The notes beneath the pieces are model-generated. The model saw only the letters and a list, made by a program, of their open reading frames with translations, was not told the DNA's origin and ran no database searches. From the NCBI RefSeq assembly GCF_018138145.1, contig NZ_CP073104.1, positions 5,089,001-5,153,000 on the forward strand: a DNA stretch of 64,000 bases, in the 5' to 3' direction. Of the stretch, positions 18,290-29,038 are shown one piece after another. Origin of the DNA: Pseudomonas sp. SCA2728.1_7 (GTDB lineage Bacteria; Pseudomonadota; Gammaproteobacteria; Pseudomonadales; Pseudomonadaceae). How positions within the stretch are numbered: the stretch's first letter is position 1; the number at the start of each line of letters is the position of its first letter. The position numbers were made by a program, and so were the translations under genes.

Positions 18290-18521
18290 TGGTACCCGGG
18301 CCTTGCTCAAGGTGAGCCTGGCTGCAATACCACTGTTGTTGCACGCTTAGCGCGCGGTCGCGCGGCAGATGCACGCCGCAATGGGCGCAGCGCACCATCG
18401 GTGGCGCGTCCTGCTCGCGCGGGGCGCGATGGGATTGATTGGACGCGGCAGGCGCCTTGAATTTACGCCACAACCATATCGCGGCGAAAATCACGACGAT
18501 CCAGAACAATAAACGAAGCAT
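18279..18521 (-). CDS. Small PP0621-family protein with one membrane helix and CxxC motif
   Basis: An 80-residue protein that is conserved beside pilS in Pseudomonas. An N-terminal hydrophobic helix (MLRLLFWIVVIFAAIWLW) is followed by a basic linker and a zinc-ribbon-like pattern: CAHC, then a single Cys in WYCSQAH. It overlaps the pilS start. The function is unknown; the context suggests co-expression with pilSR. A membrane-anchored metal-binding protein is the most that can be inferred. Confidence 0.8.
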   Translation of the reverse strand: MLRLLFWIVVIFAAIWLWRKFKAPAASNQSHRAPREQDAPPMVRCAHCGVHLPRDRALSVQQQWYCSQAHLEQGPGTSDR

Positions 18522-18603
18522 GATGAGCGGCTTTCCGACTGATGATCCGGCAGTTTAGCCAAGCTCCCGGCAAGCGCACAGCCTATTAATGCGCGGCAAT
18601 AAA

Positions 18604-18633
18604 AAAGGGAGATCCGCAGATCTCCCTTTTCTG
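18604..18633 (-). terminator. Rho-independent terminator after bamD
   Basis: The inverted repeat GGGAGATC-CGCA-GATCTCCC is flanked by A-run and T-run, so it works on the reverse strand downstream of the bamD stop (18648). Confidence 0.88.
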
Positions 18634-18647
18634 TACATCCGGTGTGA

Positions 18648-19664
18648 TCAGTCGAACACGCCGAAAGTCATGTAGCTGAACCACGAGCGGTCGGTGTTGC
18701 TCGACTCAGGCTCTGGCTCTTCGATCACGTCACCGTTTTCGTCTTTAGGCTTGAGCTCGTTCGGGATCGCGTCTTTCGCGTCCTGGAACTGCTTCTGCAC
18801 GTCCTGGTTGGCGCGGGTTTCGCCCGGCGGCAGCGGTGGACGCGACTCGATCAGGCCCAAAGTCGCCTTGCTCAGGAACGAGCGGTTGTCGGCTTCGGCA
18901 ACCCGTGGCACGAACTGACCGTCCTGCAGGCTTGGGTGGTTCGGGTAGTTGAGCTTCAGGGTTTCCAGGCTGGTGTTGGCCAATTCGTCCAGGTGCAGAC
19001 GCTGGTAGGCTTCAGTCATCACCGCCAGGCCGTCACCGACCGATGGGGTTTCCTGGAAGTTTTCTACGACGTAACGACCACGGTTGGCTGCGGCTACATA
19101 AGCCTGACGGGTCAGGTAGTAGTCGGCCACGTGAATTTCGTAGGCCGCCAGCAGGTTGCGCAGGTAGATCATGCGCTGCTTGGCGTCCGGCGCGTAGCGG
19201 CTGTTCGGGTAGCGGCTGGTCAGCTGGGCGAACTCGTTGTACGAGTCGCGCGCGGCGCCCGGGTCACGCTTGGTCATGTCCAGCGGCAGGAAGCGCGCCA
19301 GCAGGCCGACGTCCTGGTCGAACGAGGTCAGACCTTTGAGGTAGTACGCGTAATCCACGTTCGGGTGCTGCGGATGCAAACGAATGAAACGCTCGGCGGC
19401 AGACTTTGCAGCTTCCGGCTCGGCGTTCTTATAGTTGGCGTAGATCAGCTCCAGCTGTGCCTGATCGGCGTAGCGACCGAACGGATAACGCGACTCCAGA
19501 GCCTTCAGCTTGGCTGTGGCGCTGGTGTAGCTGTTGTTGTCCAGGTCAGTCTGAGCCTGCTGATACAGCTCGGCTTCGCTGAGGTTTTCGTCTACGACTT
19601 CCTTCGATGAGCAAGCAGCGGTCAATGCGAGGATGGCGATCAGCAGCAGGTGTTTCACTTGCAT
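18648..19664 (-). CDS. bamD: Outer membrane assembly lipoprotein BamD (ComL)
   Basis: A 338-residue lipoprotein, essential partner of BamA in inserting beta-barrel proteins. It has a lipoprotein signal with lipobox LTAAC (Cys18), followed by TPR-type helices ([57 protein letters not shown]). A C-terminal extension rich in Pro and acidic residues ([13 protein letters not shown] ... [11 protein letters not shown]) makes it longer than the E. coli protein, as usual in Pseudomonas. Start ATG 19664 is set by the signal peptide. It is divergent from rluD, the classical arrangement. Confidence 0.96.
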   Translation of the reverse strand: MQVKHLLLIAILALTAACSSKEVVDENLSEAELYQQAQTDLDNNSYTSATAKLKALESRYPFGRYADQAQLELIYANYKNAEPEAAKSAAERFIRLHPQHPNVDYAYYLKGLTSFDQDVGLLARFLPLDMTKRDPGAARDSYNEFAQLTSRYPNSRYAPDAKQRMIYLRNLLAAYEIHVADYYLTRQAYVAAANRGRYVVENFQETPSVGDGLAVMTEAYQRLHLDELANTSLETLKLNYPNHPSLQDGQFVPRVAEADNRSFLSKATLGLIESRPPLPPGETRANQDVQKQFQDAKDAIPNELKPKDENGDVIEEPEPESSNTDRSWFSYMTFGVFD

Positions 19665-19815
19665 GGCGGCTTGCGTCCCTATGACGGCCGCTGTCTTGGG
19701 CGGGGCCGTCCTGTTATGATGAGCGCCCCGTTGAAAAGCCTCGGGGCAAAAGACGCCGTATTTAACCACAAGCGCGCAGCCGAAACCAAAAGCTGTGCCG
19801 ACGCACAGTCAGAGC

Positions 19816-20778
19816 ATGTCCGATAAAATTGAACTTCGCGCAGAGGTGCCGTCCGAATTGGGCGGCCAACGCCTCGATCAAGTCGCTGCCCAACTCTTCG
19901 CTGAGCACTCTCGCTCGCGCCTTTCCGCCTGGATCAAAGAAGGTCGCCTGACTGTGGACGGGGCGGTCATCCGCCCGCGCGACATCGTGCACGGCGGTGC
20001 CATCCTTGAGCTGACTGCCGAGCAGGAAGCCCAAGGCGAGTGGATCGCCCAGGACATCGAGCTCGACATCGTCTATGAAGACGACGACATTCTGGTGATC
20101 AACAAGCCTGCGGGCCTGGTGGTGCACCCGGCTGCCGGTCACGCCGATGGCACCTTGCTCAACGCCTTGCTGCACCACGTGCCGGACATCATCAATGTCC
20201 CGCGCGCCGGCATCGTGCATCGTCTGGACAAGGACACCACCGGTCTGATGGTGGTGGCCAAGACCATTCAGGCGCAGACCAAACTGGTTACTCAGTTGCA
20301 GAGTCGTAGCGTCAGCCGCATCTATGAGTGCATCGTGATCGGTGTCGTGACCGCCGGGGGCAAGATCAACGCCCCGATCGGTCGCCACGGACAGCAGCGC
20401 CAGCGCATGGCGGTGATGGAAGGCGGCAAGCCTGCCGTCAGCCACTACCGCGTGCTGGAGCGCTTCCGCTCGCACACCCACGTACGGGTGAAGCTGGAAA
20501 CCGGTCGTACTCACCAGATCCGCGTACACATGTCGCACATCAACTTCCCGTTGGTCGGCGATCCGGCGTATGGCGGCCGTTTCCGCATTCCGCCAGCCGC
20601 GAACCCGACGATGGTCGAGTCCCTCAAGCACTTCCCGCGTCAGGCACTGCACGCGCGCTTCCTGGAGCTGGATCATCCGACGACCGGTGAGCGCATGAGC
20701 TGGGAATCGCCGCTGCCGGAAGATTTCGTCTGGCTGCTGACCTTGCTCAAGCAGGATCGCGAGGCCTTCATCGGATGA
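19816..20778 (+). CDS. rluD: 23S rRNA pseudouridine synthase RluD
   Basis: A 320-residue enzyme that makes pseudouridines 1911/1915/1917 in helix 69 of 23S rRNA. The N-terminal S4 RNA-binding domain (residues ~18-65) precedes the catalytic domain, with the signature HRLDKDTTGLMVVAK (catalytic D138). Start ATG 19816 (MSDKIELRAEV) is preferred over the upstream in-frame codon at 19795. Its end overlaps the pgeF start by 4 bp. Confidence 0.96.
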   Translation: MSDKIELRAEVPSELGGQRLDQVAAQLFAEHSRSRLSAWIKEGRLTVDGAVIRPRDIVHGGAILELTAEQEAQGEWIAQDIELDIVYEDDDILVINKPAGLVVHPAAGHADGTLLNALLHHVPDIINVPRAGIVHRLDKDTTGLMVVAKTIQAQTKLVTQLQSRSVSRIYECIVIGVVTAGGKINAPIGRHGQQRQRMAVMEGGKPAVSHYRVLERFRSHTHVRVKLETGRTHQIRVHMSHINFPLVGDPAYGGRFRIPPAANPTMVESLKHFPRQALHARFLELDHPTTGERMSWESPLPEDFVWLLTLLKQDREAFIG

Positions 20779-21497
20779 ACTGGCTGACGCCGGACTGGCC
20801 CGCGCCGGCCAGCGTCAAAGCCTGCGTCACCACCCGCGAGGGCGGTGTCAGCGAGGCGCCGTTCGACAGCCTCAATCTGGGCGATCATGTCGATGATCGT
20901 CCTGAGGCTGTTGCCGAGAACCGTCGGCGCCTGACCGAACACTTCTCTATACAGCCTGCCTGGTTGCAGCAAGTGCACGGGATAGCCGTGGCTCATGCTG
21001 ATCCGGGCATTGTCGCGACTGCAGATGCCAGTTGGACGACAACCCCCGGAATTGCCTGCACGGCGATGACGGCGGATTGCTTGCCGGCATTGTTCTGCGA
21101 TCGTGCCGGCACGCGTGTCGCGGCCGCCCATGCCGGTTGGCGTGGTCTGGCGGCGGGCGTGCTTGAGGCAACTCTCGACAGTCTTGATGTTCCGGCCGCA
21201 GAAGTGCTGGTCTGGCTTGGCCCGGCCATCGGTCCGCAAGCCTTTGAAGTCGGCCCGGAAGTGCGGGAAGTCTTCATCAATCAACTGCCTGAAGCGGCAA
21301 ACGCCTTCGTGCCGAGCGCCAATGCAGGCAAGTTCATGGCTGACATCTATAAGCTGGCGCGCCTGCGTCTGGCTGAACGTGGTGTCACCGCTGTTTATGG
21401 TGGCGGTTTCTGCACCGTGACCGATCCGCGCTTCTTTTCTTATCGCCGTGCTTCGCGCACCGGTCGCTTCGCCTCCCTTATCTGGCTCACCCGCTAG
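20775..21497 (+). CDS. pgeF: Peptidoglycan editing factor PgeF (YfiH/multicopper oxidoreductase-like)
   Basis: A 240-residue laccase-domain (DUF152) protein. Family residues are seen in LQQVHG, TADCLPALFCD and AAHAGWRG, the His/Cys/His purine-nucleosidase-like site. PgeF in E. coli keeps L-Ser from replacing L-Ala in muropeptides; the family also has adenosine/inosine phosphorolysis activity. It is coupled to rluD by an ATGA overlap, the usual rluD-pgeF-clpB order. Confidence 0.93.
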   Translation: MNWLTPDWPAPASVKACVTTREGGVSEAPFDSLNLGDHVDDRPEAVAENRRRLTEHFSIQPAWLQQVHGIAVAHADPGIVATADASWTTTPGIACTAMTADCLPALFCDRAGTRVAAAHAGWRGLAAGVLEATLDSLDVPAAEVLVWLGPAIGPQAFEVGPEVREVFINQLPEAANAFVPSANAGKFMADIYKLARLRLAERGVTAVYGGGFCTVTDPRFFSYRRASRTGRFASLIWLTR

Positions 21498-21527
21498 ACT
21501 TGCCTGACCTGAATCAACCCTCTGACG

Positions 21528-21557
21528 CTTGAATCTCCCAGAATCGACCGCATCTAT
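21528..21557 (+). promoter_or_regulatory. Candidate sigma32 (heat-shock) promoter for clpB
   Basis: CTTGAATC (21528-21535) followed after ~13 bp by CCGCATCTAT (21548-21557) resembles the RpoH consensus CTTGAA-N13-15-CCCCATAT. It lies ~70 bp before the clpB start, with no other gene between. One mismatch lies in the -10 CCC block. Confidence 0.65.
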
Positions 21558-21627
21558 AGGGGTATCTGGCAGGTTTCTTTATTCAGGATGGTTTTTAGGT
21601 CCGGCCTGCTCAAAAGGAAGGTGACTT

Positions 21628-24192
21628 ATGCGAATAGACCGTTTAACCAGCAAATTACAGTTGGCCTTGTCCGACGCCCAGTCGTTGGCAGTCGGCCACG
21701 ATCATCCGGCGATTGAGCCGGCGCACTTGATGCAAGCCATGCTCGAACAGCAGGGTGGTTCGATCAAACCTCTGCTGATGCAGGTGGGCTTCGACGTCAA
21801 CAGCTTGCGCAAAGAGCTGACCAAAGAGCTCGACCAATTACCGAAAATCCAGAACCCCACCGGCGACGTCAACATGTCGCAGGATCTGGCGCGCCTGCTC
21901 AATCAGGCTGATCGTCTGGCCCAGCAGAAGGGCGACCAGTTCATCTCCAGCGAACTGGTGTTGCTCGCCGCAATGGACGAGAACAGCAAGCTCGGCAAAT
22001 TGCTGCTCGGCCAAGGCGTAAGCAAGAAAGCCCTGGAAAACGCGATCAACAATCTGCGTGGCGGCGAAGCGGTAAACGACGCCAACCACGAGGAGTCGCG
22101 TCAGGCTCTGGACAAATACACCGTCGACCTGACCAAGCGCGCCGAAGACGGCAAGCTCGATCCGGTGATCGGTCGTGATGACGAAATTCGTCGCACCATT
22201 CAGGTTCTGCAACGTCGCACCAAGAACAACCCGGTGCTGATCGGCGAACCTGGCGTGGGTAAAACCGCCATCGCCGAAGGTCTGGCCCAGCGCATCATCA
22301 ACGGCGAAGTGCCGGACGGCCTCAAAGGCAAGCGTCTGCTCTCGCTGGACATGGGCGCGCTGATTGCCGGTGCCAAGTATCGCGGTGAGTTCGAAGAGCG
22401 CCTGAAGTCGCTGCTCAACGAGCTGTCGAAACAGGAAGGGCAGATCATTCTGTTCATCGACGAACTGCACACCATGGTCGGCGCCGGTAAAGGCGAAGGC
22501 TCGATGGATGCCGGCAACATGCTCAAGCCTGCGTTGGCCCGCGGTGAGTTGCACTGCGTTGGCGCGACCACGCTCAACGAGTACCGCCAATATATAGAGA
22601 AGGACGCGGCGCTCGAGCGACGCTTCCAGAAAGTATTGGTGGATGAGCCAAGTGAAGAAGACACCATCGCCATCCTGCGCGGCCTTAAAGAGCGTTACGA
22701 GGTTCACCACAAGGTGGCGATTACCGACGGCGCGATCATCGCCGCGGCCAAGCTCAGCCATCGCTACATCACTGACCGGCAGTTGCCGGACAAGGCCATC
22801 GACCTGATCGACGAGGCCGCCAGCCGCATCCGCATGGAGATCGACTCCAAGCCGGAAGTGCTTGATCGTCTGGAACGTCGCCTGATTCAGTTGAAGGTGG
22901 AATCTCAGGCGCTGAAGAAAGAAAGCGACGAAGCGGCGATGAAACGTCTGGAAAAACTCCAGGAAGAAATCGTCCGTCTCGAACGTGAGTACTCGGATCT
23001 GGAGGAAATCTGGAACTCGGAAAAAGCCGAGGTGCAGGGTTCTGCACAGATTCAGCAGAAGATCGAGCAGTCGCGTCAGGAACTCGAAGCCGCGCGCCGT
23101 AAAGGCGACCTCAATCGCATGGCTGAATTGCAGTACGGGGTGATCCCGGATCTGGAACGCAGCCTGCAAATGGTCGATCAGCACGGCAAGAGCGAAAACC
23201 AGCTGCTGCGTAGCAAGGTGACTGAAGAAGAGATCGCCGAAGTCGTGTCGAAGTGGACCGGCATTCCGGTGTCGAAAATGCTCGAAGGCGAGCGCGACAA
23301 GCTGATGAAGATGGAAAGCCTGTTGCACAAACGGGTGATTGGTCAGGAAGAGGCCGTGGTCGCCGTCGCCAACGCGGTACGACGTTCGCGTGCCGGGTTG
23401 TCCGACCCGAATCGTCCGAGCGGCTCGTTCATGTTCCTCGGCCCTACCGGTGTCGGTAAAACCGAGCTGTGCAAGGCGCTGGCCGAATTCCTCTTTGATA
23501 CTGAAGAGGCGATGGTGCGGATCGACATGTCCGAGTTCATGGAGAAACATTCCGTGGCGCGTCTGATCGGTGCGCCACCGGGATACGTCGGTTACGAAGA
23601 GGGCGGTTACCTGACCGAAGCTGTGCGTCGCAAGCCTTATTCGGTGATCCTGCTGGACGAAGTCGAGAAGGCGCACCCGGATGTGTTCAACATCTTGCTG
23701 CAAGTGCTCGAGGATGGTCGCCTGACCGACAGCCATGGCCGCACGGTGGACTTCCGCAATACCGTGATCGTCATGACCTCGAACCTCGGCTCTGTGCAGA
23801 TTCAGGAGCTGGTCGGTGATCGTGAAGCGCAGCGTGCTGCGGTGATGGATGCGCTGACGTCGCACTTCCGTCCGGAGTTCATCAATCGGGTGGACGAAGT
23901 GGTGATCTTCGAGCCTTTGGCGCGGGATCAGATCGCGGGCATCACCGAGATCCAGTTGGGCCGTCTGCGCACTCGTCTGGCCGAGCGCGAGCTGAAGCTG
24001 GAACTCAGCCCGGAGGCGATGGACAAGTTGATCGCCGTTGGTTACGACCCGGTGTATGGCGCACGTCCTTTGAAACGGGCGATTCAGCGCTGGATCGAAA
24101 ACCCGTTGGCGCAGTTGATCCTTTCGGGTCACTTCATGCCAGGCGACACGGCAACCGGCGCGGTCGAGAACGACGAAATCGTTTTCAACTGA
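21628..24192 (+). CDS. clpB: ATP-dependent disaggregase ClpB
   Basis: An 854-residue Hsp100 protein that rescues aggregated proteins with DnaK. The N-terminal Clp-N repeats (~1-145) are followed by AAA-1 with Walker A GEPGVGKT near residue 206, the long coiled-coil M domain (~400-525, Glu/Arg/Lys rich), and AAA-2 with Walker A GPTGVGKT near residue 605. The C-terminal small domain includes [15 protein letters not shown]. Length and domains are normal. A sigma32-like promoter lies upstream and a strong terminator follows. Confidence 0.98.
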   Translation: MRIDRLTSKLQLALSDAQSLAVGHDHPAIEPAHLMQAMLEQQGGSIKPLLMQVGFDVNSLRKELTKELDQLPKIQNPTGDVNMSQDLARLLNQADRLAQQKGDQFISSELVLLAAMDENSKLGKLLLGQGVSKKALENAINNLRGGEAVNDANHEESRQALDKYTVDLTKRAEDGKLDPVIGRDDEIRRTIQVLQRRTKNNPVLIGEPGVGKTAIAEGLAQRIINGEVPDGLKGKRLLSLDMGALIAGAKYRGEFEERLKSLLNELSKQEGQIILFIDELHTMVGAGKGEGSMDAGNMLKPALARGELHCVGATTLNEYRQYIEKDAALERRFQKVLVDEPSEEDTIAILRGLKERYEVHHKVAITDGAIIAAAKLSHRYITDRQLPDKAIDLIDEAASRIRMEIDSKPEVLDRLERRLIQLKVESQALKKESDEAAMKRLEKLQEEIVRLEREYSDLEEIWNSEKAEVQGSAQIQQKIEQSRQELEAARRKGDLNRMAELQYGVIPDLERSLQMVDQHGKSENQLLRSKVTEEEIAEVVSKWTGIPVSKMLEGERDKLMKMESLLHKRVIGQEEAVVAVANAVRRSRAGLSDPNRPSGSFMFLGPTGVGKTELCKALAEFLFDTEEAMVRIDMSEFMEKHSVARLIGAPPGYVGYEEGGYLTEAVRRKPYSVILLDEVEKAHPDVFNILLQVLEDGRLTDSHGRTVDFRNTVIVMTSNLGSVQIQELVGDREAQRAAVMDALTSHFRPEFINRVDEVVIFEPLARDQIAGITEIQLGRLRTRLAERELKLELSPEAMDKLIAVGYDPVYGARPLKRAIQRWIENPLAQLILSGHFMPGDTATGAVENDEIVFN

Positions 24193-24217
24193 GTCCAAGT
24201 GCCAATGAAAATTGGGA

Positions 24218-24245
24218 GGCCCTACATCGTAGGGCCTTTTTTTTC
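24218..24245 (+). terminator. Rho-independent terminator after clpB
   Basis: GGCCCTAC-ATC-GTAGGGCC followed by eight T, 25 bp after the clpB stop. Confidence 0.95.
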
Positions 24246-24376
24246 GTTAGGCTGTTGAACTCAAAGGAAAAGGCTTGTAAAGTGCGCCCCGCAGTCAGTC
24301 GCCAAGACGGTCTCAGCTCACTGAGTTGAAATCTGAAATAAGTTGCAAATCATTAACTTGAAAGCAATTTAGGGGG

Positions 24377-24404
24377 TTGACAGAGGTGTTCTAGGTTGTA
24401 GAAT
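24377..24404 (+). promoter_or_regulatory. Sigma70 promoter of the tRNA cluster
   Basis: A perfect -35 TTGACA (24377-24382), 16 bp spacer and -10 TAGAAT (24399-24404), followed by a GC-rich GCGCGCC discriminator typical of stringently controlled stable RNA promoters. The start would be ~75 bp before tRNA-Asn. Confidence 0.85.
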
Positions 24405-24489
24405 AGCGCGCCTCAGACACACGAACGCAGCGATGCGAACGAGTGACTGGATGCAACAAGTTTCACCGTTGTAAATTGAAATATGTAGT

Positions 24490-24565
24490 TCCGTGATAGC
24501 TCAGTCGGTAGAGCAAATGACTGTTAATCATTGGGTCCCAGGTTCGAGTCCTGGTCACGGAGCCA
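24490..24565 (+). tRNA. tRNA-Asn (GUU)
   Basis: A 76-nt cloverleaf with acceptor TCCGTGA/TCACGGA, anticodon GTT in CTGTTAATC, T loop GGTTCGAGTCC, and encoded CCA. Confidence 0.98.
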
Positions 24566-24574
24566 ATTTCAAGC

Positions 24575-24651
24575 CGGGGTATAGCGCAGTCCGGTAGCGC
24601 GCCTGCTTTGGGAGCAGGATGTCAGGAGTTCGAATCCCCTTACCCCGACCA
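24575..24651 (+). tRNA. tRNA-Pro (UGG), copy 1
   Basis: A 77-nt cloverleaf with acceptor CGGGGTA/TACCCCG, anticodon TGG in CTTTGGGAG, T loop AGTTCGAATCC and encoded CCA. It is identical to the copy at 24830. Confidence 0.98.
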
Positions 24652-24656
24652 TTTTT

Positions 24657-24732
24657 GGGTCGTTAGCTCAGTTGGTAGAGCAGTTGGCTTTTAACCAATT
24701 GGTCGTAGGTTCGAATCCCACACGACCCACCA
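24657..24732 (+). tRNA. tRNA-Lys (UUU)
   Basis: A 76-nt cloverleaf with acceptor GGGTCGT/ACGACCC, anticodon TTT in GCTTTTAAC, T loop GGTTCGAATCC and encoded CCA. Confidence 0.98.
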
Positions 24733-24798
24733 TTTTTGAAACCAGTTAACGCTGGGATCGAATCTTAAGATCAGAGGCCAAAAGCGCTGATCGAAGAA

Positions 24799-24827
24799 GG
24801 CGATCTTTGAAAGGTCGCCTTTTTTTT
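24799..24827 (+). terminator. Terminator between tRNA-Lys and the second tRNA-Pro
   Basis: GGCGATCTT-TGA-AAGGTCGCC followed by seven T. It would end the Asn-Pro-Lys transcript before the second tRNA-Pro, which begins 3 bp after the T run. Confidence 0.8.
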
Positions 24828-24829
24828 AC

Positions 24830-24906
24830 CGGGGTATAGCGCAGTCCGGTAGCGCGCCTGCTTTGGGAGCAGGATGTCAGGAGTTCGAATCCCCTTACCC
24901 CGACCA
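24830..24906 (+). tRNA. tRNA-Pro (UGG), copy 2
   Basis: All 77 nt are identical to the copy at 24575-24651, with CCA encoded. A terminator hairpin lies directly upstream, so it depends on read-through or an unseen promoter. Confidence 0.98.
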
Positions 24907-24908
24907 TA

Positions 24909-24948
24909 CTAAAAATCCTCGTATCGAAAGATACGGGGATTTTTTTTG
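24909..24948 (+). terminator. Terminator after the tRNA cluster
   Basis: AAAAATCC-CGTATC-GAAA-GATACG-GGATTTTT: a GAAA-tetraloop hairpin with A- and T-runs, just after the CCA of the last tRNA. Confidence 0.9.
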
Positions 24949-24998
24949 TCCGACAAAAACTCATTTCCCCTTCAAGTCATCATACAACCTGCCGATAG

Positions 24999-26696
<1,698 letters not shown>

Positions 26697-26710
26697 ACAA
26701 CCACACATGA

Positions 26711-26747
26711 AAAAGCCGCGCGTCTCACAGGAGAAGCGCGGCTTTCT
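26711..26747 (-). terminator. Bidirectional terminator between the chemoreceptor and the EF-hand gene
   Basis: AAAGCCGCGC ... GCGCGGCTTT with an inner TCTC/GAGA stem. A-run and T-run on either side let it serve both convergent genes. Confidence 0.88.
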
Positions 26748-26755
26748 TCTGGCGG

Positions 26756-27163
26756 TCAGGCGCCGTCTTGATCTTTCAGGTGCTCGAACAGGCCTTTCGG
26801 CATCTTCTTGCCATTGGCTTCAAAGTTGGCCTTCACGTTGTTGTAGGCCTCTTGCTCGTCGATGAAGCCGTCATGGTTGGTGTCGATCTTGTCGAAGTCT
26901 GATTTCGGCGCGACTTTCAGAAATTCGGCACGCGAGACCTTGCCGTCACCGTCGCTGTCAGTCTTGGCCATCGAAGCATCGCCACATTTACCTTCACCGC
27001 ATTTGCCCTCCGGCGCTTTCACCGAAGTTTCTGCCGAAGCGACCATGTAGCCCTGCGTCAATGGTTGAGCGGCAAACACCGAACCGGACAACATCAAGCC
27101 GCCAGCCAGTGCGGCGCCGATCAGGCCAATGGATTTGTTACCGAGGGTCGAAGTACGGGACAT
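26756..27163 (-). CDS. Exported EF-hand protein with tandem EGKCG motif (HvfA-like)
   Basis: A 135-residue protein with an N-terminal hydrophobic signal (AAALAGGLMLSGSVFAA region, cut near residue 32). It then has EGKCGEGKCG at residues 52-61 (Cys55, Cys60) and two canonical EF-hand loops: D69-x-D71-x-D73-x-K-x-S77-x-x-E80 and D94-x-N96-x-D98-x-F-x-D102-x-x-E105. The EF-hands suggest calcium binding in the periplasm. The EGKCG repeat is the core signature of HvfA-type precursor peptides whose cysteines are converted to oxazolone/thioamide groups by DUF692 enzymes; no such enzyme is encoded nearby. AGGAG lies before ATG 27163. The function is unproven. Confidence 0.85.
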   Translation of the reverse strand: MSRTSTLGNKSIGLIGAALAGGLMLSGSVFAAQPLTQGYMVASAETSVKAPEGKCGEGKCGDASMAKTDSDGDGKVSRAEFLKVAPKSDFDKIDTNHDGFIDEQEAYNNVKANFEANGKKMPKGLFEHLKDQDGA

Positions 27164-27356
27164 TTACATTCTCCTGGCTGCGCTGTGCAACCACACGTTA
27201 AGGACGATTGCCTGAGCAGGTGTTGCTCGGGTGTGGCCATTAAGCGGTGGCGGTGTATCGCGACTGTGTCGCGCAGCAGGGGAGTTTGTAAGCGAAGGAG
27301 GGAAAAGCGGGGCGGGGATACAGTAAGAAACAGATCTTTCGATCAACACAAAACAT

Positions 27357-27445
27357 TGTGGGAGCGAGCCAGCTCGCGAAAGCGTCGGGTCAGTCGCATT
27401 AACATTGATTGACAGAACGCATTCGCGAGCAGGCTCGCTCCCACA
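27357..27445 (+). repeat. REP doublet, family A
   Basis: The left copy TGTGGGAGCGAGCCAGCTCG has A in place of T in the central turn. The right copy is the standard GCGAGCAGGCTCGCTCCCACA. It lies between the EF-hand gene and the 3' end of ndh. Confidence 0.93.
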
Positions 27446-27451
27446 GGTTTT

Positions 27452-28750
27452 TTAATGCAATTTCAGACGCGGCTCGGTGCCTCGACCAATCTTGCTGCCC
27501 AGCATCAACATCGCCGTGCGGAACGGCCCGTACAGCGCCATCTGGTGCATGCGGTACAGCGACACGTAAAACATCCGCGCCAGCCAGCCTTCGAGCATCA
27601 CGCTGCCCGTCAGGTTGCCCATCAAGTTACCCACAGCCGAAAAACGCGAAAGCGAGATCAGCGAGCCGTAGTCGGTGTACTTGTACTCCGGCAGCGTCTT
27701 GCCCTCGATGCGCAGTTTCAGCGATTTGGCCAGCAGCGAGGCCTGTTGGTGCGCGGCTTGCGCCCGTGGCGGCACGTTGCGATCGGTGCCCGGTTGCGGG
27801 CACGCGGCGCAATCGCCGAAGGCGAAGATGTTTTCATCGCGCGTGGTTTGCAGGGTCGGCAACACTTGCAGCTGATTGATGCGGTTGGTTTCCAGGCCGT
27901 CGATGTCCTTGAGGAAACCCGGCGCGCGAATACCGGCAGCCCAGACTTTCAGGCTGGCCTTGATCTCGTTGCCATCGGCGGTGATCAGGCTGTCGGCGGT
28001 CACTTCGCTGACTGACGCATTGGTCATCACATTGACCCCGAGCTTTTCCAGGGTCTTGTGCACCGGCCCGCTGATGCGCTCCGGCAGGGCTGGCAACACC
28101 CGTGGGCCGGCTTCGATCAGGGTGATGTGCATGTTTTCCGGTTTGATCCGGTCCAGACCGTAGGCCGCCAGTTCATGGGCAGCGTTGTGCAGTTCGGCCG
28201 CCAGCTCAACGCCCGTCGCACCGGCACCGACGATCGCCACGCTGATCTGCTCGACCACATCGGTTTGCCCGGCGTGCGCACGCAGATAGTGGTTGAGCAG
28301 TTGCTGGTGGAAGCGCTCGGCCTGTTTGCGCGTGTCGAGGAACAGGCAGTGTTGCGCCGCGCCCTGAGTACCGAAATCGTTGGTAGTGCTGCCGACACTG
28401 ATCACCAGCGAGTCGTACTGCACTTCACGCGCCGGGACGAGCTCTACGCCGTTTTCGTCGTAGGTCGCCGCCAGTTGAATTTTCTTCTGCGCACGATCAA
28501 GCCCGCTCATGCGCCCCAGCTGGAACTCGAAGTGGTTCCATTTTGCCTGGGCAACATAGTTGAGTTCGTCTTCGGAGGAGTTCAGCGATCCGGCAGCCAC
28601 TTCGTGCAACAGCGGTTTCCAGATGTGCGTCAGGTTGGCGTCGACCAGCATCACACTGGCCGTGCCGCGCTTGCCCAGAGTCTTACCCAGACGGGTAGCC
28701 AACTCCAGACCGCCGGCGCCGCCGCCGACAATAACAATACGATGGGACAT
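27452..28750 (-). CDS. ndh: Type II NADH dehydrogenase (non-proton-pumping)
   Basis: A 432-residue FAD enzyme that transfers electrons from NADH to quinone at the inner membrane face. It has two dinucleotide folds: IVIVGGGAGGLELATRLG near the N-terminus for FAD and VAIVGAGATGVELAAELH (~residues 175-192) for NADH. FAFGDCAACP is typical of the FAD-binding C-terminal motif, and the C-terminal amphipathic region (ARMFYVSLYRMHQMALYG) attaches to the membrane. Start ATG 28750 (MSHRIVIVGG) is chosen over the in-frame codon at 28765. Confidence 0.94.
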   Translation of the reverse strand: MSHRIVIVGGGAGGLELATRLGKTLGKRGTASVMLVDANLTHIWKPLLHEVAAGSLNSSEDELNYVAQAKWNHFEFQLGRMSGLDRAQKKIQLAATYDENGVELVPAREVQYDSLVISVGSTTNDFGTQGAAQHCLFLDTRKQAERFHQQLLNHYLRAHAGQTDVVEQISVAIVGAGATGVELAAELHNAAHELAAYGLDRIKPENMHITLIEAGPRVLPALPERISGPVHKTLEKLGVNVMTNASVSEVTADSLITADGNEIKASLKVWAAGIRAPGFLKDIDGLETNRINQLQVLPTLQTTRDENIFAFGDCAACPQPGTDRNVPPRAQAAHQQASLLAKSLKLRIEGKTLPEYKYTDYGSLISLSRFSAVGNLMGNLTGSVMLEGWLARMFYVSLYRMHQMALYGPFRTAMLMLGSKIGRGTEPRLKLH

Positions 28751-28813
28751 GGGGATAACTCGCAAGGTTTTTAAAGGAAATCGGTGCGGTTACCCAAGCG
28801 AGCGCCAGGCAGC

Positions 28814-28987
28814 TCATAGCGTCAGGTAACTGATAAATCGGCTCAACAAGCCCAGACCAATGGTCACTGCCAGCACCAGCACGAGGAGCATCCACGGCCG
28901 GAAAGGCCGGCGCTCGACTCGGTGTTGGGACAGTTGCAGGTACTCTTCGACATGTTTCTGGTCTTCAGGGTTCAGGCGGCTGGTCAT
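28814..28987 (-). CDS. Small membrane protein, DUF3094 family
   Basis: This 57-residue ORF starts MTSRLNPEDQKHVEEYLQLS, then RRPFRPW and one TM helix (MLLVLVLAVTIGLGLLSRF). It matches the DUF3094 family, which often lies next to ndh in Pseudomonas. It ends 63 bp before the ndh start, so the two are probably co-transcribed. The function is unknown. Confidence 0.8.
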   Translation of the reverse strand: MTSRLNPEDQKHVEEYLQLSQHRVERRPFRPWMLLVLVLAVTIGLGLLSRFISYLTL

Positions 28988-29038
28988 ATTTGCCTCGTCA
29001 GGTAGACGTTGCTGAATGGGCAGAAGCTACAGCGGTTT

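Noticed and set aside
24490-24906. tRNA cluster as integration site of a genomic island
   Set aside because: All four tRNA genes are intact, no integrase is nearby, and the flanking genes are core. The duplicated tRNA-Pro is a full gene, not an att remnant.
24746-24964. 72-codon reverse frame across the second tRNA-Pro
   Set aside because: It runs antisense through a tRNA and two terminators; no family match or ribosome site is seen.
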